Made by a program: the position numbers and the translations under genes. Below, in pieces: positions 60,239 to 64,000 of a stretch of 64,000 bases of DNA (the stretch's first letter is position 1; each line of letters begins with the position of its first letter). The stretch lies in contig CAVXUA010000017.1 in the NCBI GenBank assembly GCA_963764825.1, forward strand, positions 1-64,000, read 5' to 3'. Origin of the DNA: JAZGGS01 sp963764825 (GTDB lineage: Bacteria > Bacteroidota > Ignavibacteria > Ignavibacteriales > Ignavibacteriaceae). The notes beneath the pieces are model-generated. The model did no database searches and had not been told where the DNA came from. It saw only the letters and a program-made list of their open reading frames with translations.

Positions 60239-61990
60239 GATCATTTTCTTAGTCTCTACAAAATTTCCAGTACTTAAAGTATAGAAGTATAGTCCACTCG
60301 GTAGTCCGGTGGCATCAAATTGAACTTCGTGATTTCCACCAGGAACAACCTGGTTTATTAAAGTACTAATTTCCTTACCCAGCACATCAAATATCTTTAT
60401 TGTTACTTGAGCACTTTGTGGAACAGTAAAATTAATTGTAGTATCTGGGTTAAATGGATTTGGATAATTTTGCTCTAAAGCAAATTCAGTTGGTAAACCG
60501 ATATTAACTTCTAAAACTTCCGAGTAAGAAAAGCTTCCATCAAAATCGATCTGTTTTAATCTATAATAGTATGTTCCACTGTTAACAGAGTTATCTGTGT
60601 AGATATAACTTTTTGGTTCTGTTGTTGAGCCAAATCCAGGAACAAATATAATTTGCTTAAAGCTATCACTGTCCTTGCTTCTTTCAACTTGAAATCCTGA
60701 GTTGTTTGTTTCGGTAGCTGTGGTCCAATTGAGCACAACACCGCCGTTAACCACATTTGCAGAAAATGATGTGAGCTCAACCGGTACAGCAGCAATATCG
60801 AAAGGTTCAACAAAACGGGCAGAGACACCGGCAATAACTGTCCTCACAAATGCCCCAGTAGTTCCATCAATTTCGTGAACTCCAGTACCACTAGTAACGA
60901 GATAATTTCCACTAAGTATTTGATAACACCCCCTTAGGCCAGTTACAGCATCAAAGTAATTTAATTGGGCACCATTGGAATCGTAAATGTACAATCCGGA
61001 TGGAGTTGAGAAGCCAGCAGCTATTATATTTCCACTGGTCGCCTCTCTTATCTGTTCCGGAAAATTTAAAGCAGTAACAAAGTTGTCTAAGTAAGTCCCG
61101 CTCAGGTCATATCTAGCAATGTTATCACTTGTACCTGCTGAAACTAACACATCGGATGTTCTAAATACAATTTCCCAGGGACTATCCATAACAGTTGCAT
61201 TTGGTTCAATAAAATTACCAACATAGATTCCGGATGCATCAAATTGTGCGATTGCATCTGAATTTGCACCTGCTGCAACTGTTGCCATAAGGATTAGGAT
61301 CGGGAGCAATTTTAATTCCTCGCATATTATCTAGTGTGTCTTGAATTCCACCAACCCAAATGCCCAGAAGACTTCCCAGCGTATCATATGCCACAATATG
61401 ATCATTGAGCTGGTCTGAAACAAAAACCGTAATTCCGGGAGTAAGAATAGCATCGATTGGTGTAGCTAAATTTGTTGGATCTGCTGGAATGAAATCTGCG
61501 TTAATGAGATCTCCAGTAGCCACATTAAAGCTCATAACACGATCGTTGGTAGACTCTGGAATCATCAAAAATGTTGGCGCTAATGCTCTGTTTGTTCCTC
61601 CTTCATCATATTGAGCAGGATAACCTACTGTCGGATTAATTGTTTCACCATTTGCAAAGTGCTGCCTTGCAATCGATAAATCATATTGAGAATCAATCTG
61701 ATTCCAGAAAGCCGTATATCCGCCATCATAAATATCAAGAATGTTTTGAATTACTGCATAAACAACCTTCCCATTTTCAACTGATCTTGCTTCAACAAAA
61801 ACACCCTCTTCCAGGTAAACCGTATGGGGAATATTTTGCAAGGCAGTTAGTTCTCTTGCTTCAACTACCATATTATAATCTTCTTCTGAAAGCTCCATTA
61901 GTTCAATAAAACCAATTTGCGGACTATCCTGTGCGAAGATCGGGAACGCAATAAATAAAGTTAAATTATAAGTGGTTTTAATTTTTTCAT
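60227..61990 (-). CDS. T9SS-secreted propeller-like protein (frameshifted)
   Basis: The start has AAGGAG 6 nt before the ATG at 61990. After MKKLKP a shift near 61965 leads to LTLFIAFPIFAQ, a signal peptide. The middle has an N-terminal domain (SEEDYNMVVEARELTALQNI) and about six NHL/SMP-30-like repeats (DSNGAQLNYFDAVTG, FDASGIYVGNFIEPNA), then the linker VELTSFSANVVNGGVVLNW and sorting domain NYPNPFNPDTTINFTVPQS ending KKMILLR. A second shift lies near 61270. The total is about 585 aa. Its last codons are supplied by a REP-like insertion. Surface protein of unknown function. Confidence 0.84.
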
Positions 61991-61998
61991 AGCAATCT

Positions 61999-62200
61999 CC
62001 TTAATGAGTGAAATAGCAAAAAACATTCGACACACTCTACGCCTTGGGGAAAGCACAATATCCAAGAAGGAATTTAAGAGTAACGTTATCCCATACATCT
62101 CTCTCAAGGTGTAGATTGACTATTGTTAAATTGCGAACATTAAGTGATAGAAGCAACTATACTTGATGATTGGCTACAGTTTGCATTTGACAAGTAATTA
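61999..62200 (-). promoter_or_regulatory. conserved leader, copy B, upstream of a T9SS cargo gene
   Basis: This is the minus-strand leader of the 60227-61990 gene. The 52-nt block at 62149-62200 matches copy A. ACACCTTG (62105-62112, minus) can pair with CAAGGCGT (62039-62046, minus) with one mismatch, and the outer span from 62042 to 62109 is 68 nt, exactly as in copy A. The intervening sequence is diverged. The leader ends near the ribosome site. Confidence 0.45.
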
Positions 62201-62336
62201 AGAACGGTGTTATTAATTGAAAATTATAAAAGTAAGTAGGTATGCTTACTTAAGGAATTGAACAAAAAAATATAAAAATTTGTTGCGCTAGAGTGACAAA
62301 TCTTTCAAATTATAAAACTTTTACCAGGAGTAGCGT
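62201..62336. other. AT-rich spacer with hairpin
   Basis: The spacer lies between leader B and repeat copy 2. It holds a 7-bp hairpin AAGTAAG/CTTACTT at 62230-62251, followed on the minus strand by TTTTATAATTTT, which could be a second terminator. TTTGTTGCGC at 62278-62287 echoes the GTTGCGC word of the 178-bp repeat. Confidence 0.35.
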
Positions 62337-62514
62337 GATATCATCATTTCTACAATACTTAAGTTATTATATTACAATAAGTTGATAAATTAGGCGCAAC
62401 AAATACGCAACAAAAATTCTTATAATTATGTAAAGATTATATAAGGAAATGCAAGTAAATATAAATTAGAATTGTTATTAGTAAAGCCCTTGCTACTTTA
62501 GGTATAGCAAGGGC
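62337..62514. repeat. 178-bp intergenic repeat, copy 2
   Basis: It matches copy 1 (59975-60152) over its whole length, with the best conserved stretch GCGCAACAAATACGCAACAA. It also lies directly downstream (minus) of a T9SS C-terminal coding end, here only the remnant at 62541-62597. Confidence 0.8.
62486..62514 (-). terminator. intrinsic terminator after T9SS remnant
   Basis: The stem GCCCTTGCTA/TAGCAAGGGC is identical to the one at 60124. On the minus strand it is followed by TTTACTAATAAC, a weaker T tract. It ends the transcript of the secreted-protein gene upstream. Confidence 0.75.
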
Positions 62515-62540
62515 GATAAGTCAATTCTTTCTTTAGACCT

Positions 62541-62597
62541 TTACTTCAACAGCATCATCTTCTTAGTCTCAATAATATCAGCCGCATCCAAACTTAC
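62541..62597 (-). pseudogene. remnant of a T9SS sorting domain (last 18 codons)
   Basis: The minus strand reads VSLDAADIIETKKMMLLK and a stop, the end of a T9SS sorting domain. The rest of such a domain (NYPNPFNP...) is missing. It overlaps in another frame with the stop of the secreted-protein gene (62578). A cargo gene was probably deleted up to this point, or the secreted protein lost its own sorting domain by frameshift. Confidence 0.6.
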
Positions 62598-63950
62598 AGC
62601 CTAGAGGTTGCACATCATCTCTGCCCGGTTTAAATATAGTGTCGCTGGGTTTCATAGATTCACCACCTGATTTACCAGGTCTGCCTGATTTACCTTCCCG
62701 TGCATCTAGTAGTTCCTGATTAAATCCTCGGAAGTTTTCAAAAGCAATTTCTCCTCTTCCTTATTTCCCTTGACTCCTGCTTTAAAGAAATCAAGTCCTT
62801 CATTAAAACCTCGCCCCTTTATATTACCTTCTGGGTTTTCAATAAAATCGTTAATATCCTGTAGTTTTTCTTTTGCATCCAAGCAATCCTCTGTTAAACT
62901 TTAGATTTTCTACTCTACCATCCAACCAGATAAATATAGTGGAATGCTATTAGTCATTAAATCTTCCATATTATAATCTTTTACATCTTTACTAATAGAT
63001 GCAAAGTAAACTTCCTTTTGGGGTAAAATTTTAATCCGAAATCATTTGATTTGGGATTTACAATTGTAAGAATAATTGATTTGTAAGATCCAGTTGATTG
63101 AGCTCTGACAAGAAGACCATTATATAACTGATAAGTGTCATACTGTGGAATGAGCAACTTAAGTTCTGATATTTTATTTTCTATTTCAGCTTCTATCTCA
63201 GAAATATCATCAATAACTTCTATTGCATCCGAAACTGGCTCAACTTCTTCCTTTACTTTTTTACCAAACAGGTCTAGAACCTCTTCCACTCCTTCATGTC
63301 TGATATTCTTTACCATACCGTTCCTCTGCATCCGGAATAGCCGAGCTTAACAGGTCTTGCTGATCAGAAGGTAAATCATTAAAAGAAACTCCCTGATTCA
63401 TATTCTATTAATTAATCCTTGCACTGGAAATTCTTTCCTAGGCTGTTTCGTACATAATTCATAACTGGTGTAAGCCATTCAGCTTGCTAACTAGGTATTT
63501 CATCTATATAATAGAATTCATCTAACTCAGGGCTTGCAGCTGAGTGGTCTAAGCAGTAAGATTTTAATGTTAAGGTAATTCCTTCACCCGGCAGAAGGTG
63601 GATGCTTTGGTGTTTATAAATGTGAAGGAGATTCCATTGCAGTATTTCAGTCTAATGAAATACTTCAAGAACGTAACTTCTGATTTCATTAATTCGATTT
63701 GGTTCTGGAGGGATTTCACCATATAGTGTTGTCCTTATTTCTTCTGAGATGGAATTAAGATTAATTAAGATTTGTTCCGCTTCAGCATTTGCGGGAAATT
63801 CAGCGATATAGTCTGCCGCATTTTCTATATTGCCTTTATAAATTTCTGCGACCGGTGATTCAAATGAGGTTAAGTCTGTCTGTGCACTTGAAAAAAAACT
63901 AAATAATATAATGCTTGCAAATACAGAGATAAAAAAATTGGTGTTTTCAT
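62578..63950 (-). CDS. secreted protein of unknown family, heavily frameshifted
   Basis: AGGAG lies 6 nt before ATG at 63950. The N-terminus becomes a good signal peptide (ISVFASIILFSFFSSAQ) if one T is added to the 7-T run near 63935. Further pieces read DLTSFESPVAEIYKGNIENA, LLPGEGITLTLKSYCLDHSA, EWLTPVMNYVRNSLGKNF, NQGVSFNDLPSDQQDLLSSA, EEVLDLFGKKVKEEVEPVSD, KSIILTIVNPKSNDFGLK, GRGFNEGLDFFKAGVKGN and KPGRDDVQPLGCKFGCG. Together about 450 aa. Six or more frame changes occur, more than elsewhere, so decay is possible. The SYCLD segment followed by a helical region resembles a motif layout seen in some secreted proteins, but I cannot name a family. Confidence 0.5.
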
Positions 63951-64000
63951 ATTAACTCCTTTGGTTATTTCTTATCTGTAAACTAACTGAATAAAAATAT

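Noticed and set aside
62149..62200. Sigma-54 promoter on the plus strand of leader copy B (TGGCTACAGTTTGCA)
   Set aside because: The spacing between GG and GC is 9 rather than 10, it points away from the gene, and copy A lacks TTGC.
62337..62514. CRISPR array
   Set aside because: The two 178-bp repeats are far apart, and there is no short repeat-spacer pattern or cas gene anywhere in the window.

Overview
The window is a low-GC bacterial contig that most resembles Ignavibacteria or a close relative in the Bacteroidota/Chlorobiota group. The assignment rests on several secreted proteins with C-terminal type IX secretion (T9SS) sorting domains of the NYPNPFNPST...KKMILLK type, SusC-like TonB receptors with carboxypeptidase-regulatory N-terminal domains, a DUF4286 protein, and a 31-residue AURKAIP1/COX24-type ribosomal mini-protein. 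Coding density is high on both strands.

Layout. 1-1.5 kb (minus): HU-like protein, zinc-ribbon/TPR membrane protein, ribosomal mini-protein and tRNA-Thr(CGT). 2.2-5.4 kb (plus): a copper module (HMA-AraC fusion regulator, CopZ chaperone, CopA ATPase). 5.4-12 kb (minus): lipoproteins, bacterioferritin, a GuaB/GuaC-family enzyme, oligoendopeptidase F, DUF4286 protein and SLC13 transporter. 12-14.6 kb (plus): M23 peptidase and signal peptidase I, facing a TonB receptor across a shared terminator. 17.8-21.7 kb (plus): NPP-type phosphodiesterase and an M16 catalytic/non-catalytic pair. 21.7-26.2 kb (minus): housekeeping genes including enoyl-CoA hydratase, an SDR and truA. 26.6-29.4 kb: a large hybrid histidine kinase behind a possible sigma-54 promoter. 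29.4-37 kb (minus): aldehyde dehydrogenase, SpoIIE-type phosphatase, M64 peptidase, pyrE, pterin dehydratase and clpC. 37-50 kb (plus): floA and partner, UvrD-like helicase, glycosyltransferase/methyltransferase pair, a nucleoside-salvage run (cdd, tdk, nupC, punA), secD and secF. 50-64 kb (minus): an accessory, surface-directed region with a lipoprotein/TonB receptor/T9SS-cargo run, an IS3-family element, three long T9SS cargo genes, a small lipoprotein, and a secreted protein with a C-terminal T9SS remnant beside it.

About half of the long genes, including normally essential single-copy ones (secD, secF, clpC, pyrE), are broken by one-base indels, many at homopolymers. The reading continues cleanly in another frame each time, so I treat most as sequence error and give whole-gene spans.

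The most notable non-coding structure is in the last 7 kb: two diverged copies of a roughly 165-200-nt leader upstream of two T9SS cargo genes, two 178-bp intergenic repeats that each end in a terminator, and a REP-like palindrome that has rewritten the last codons of one cargo gene.
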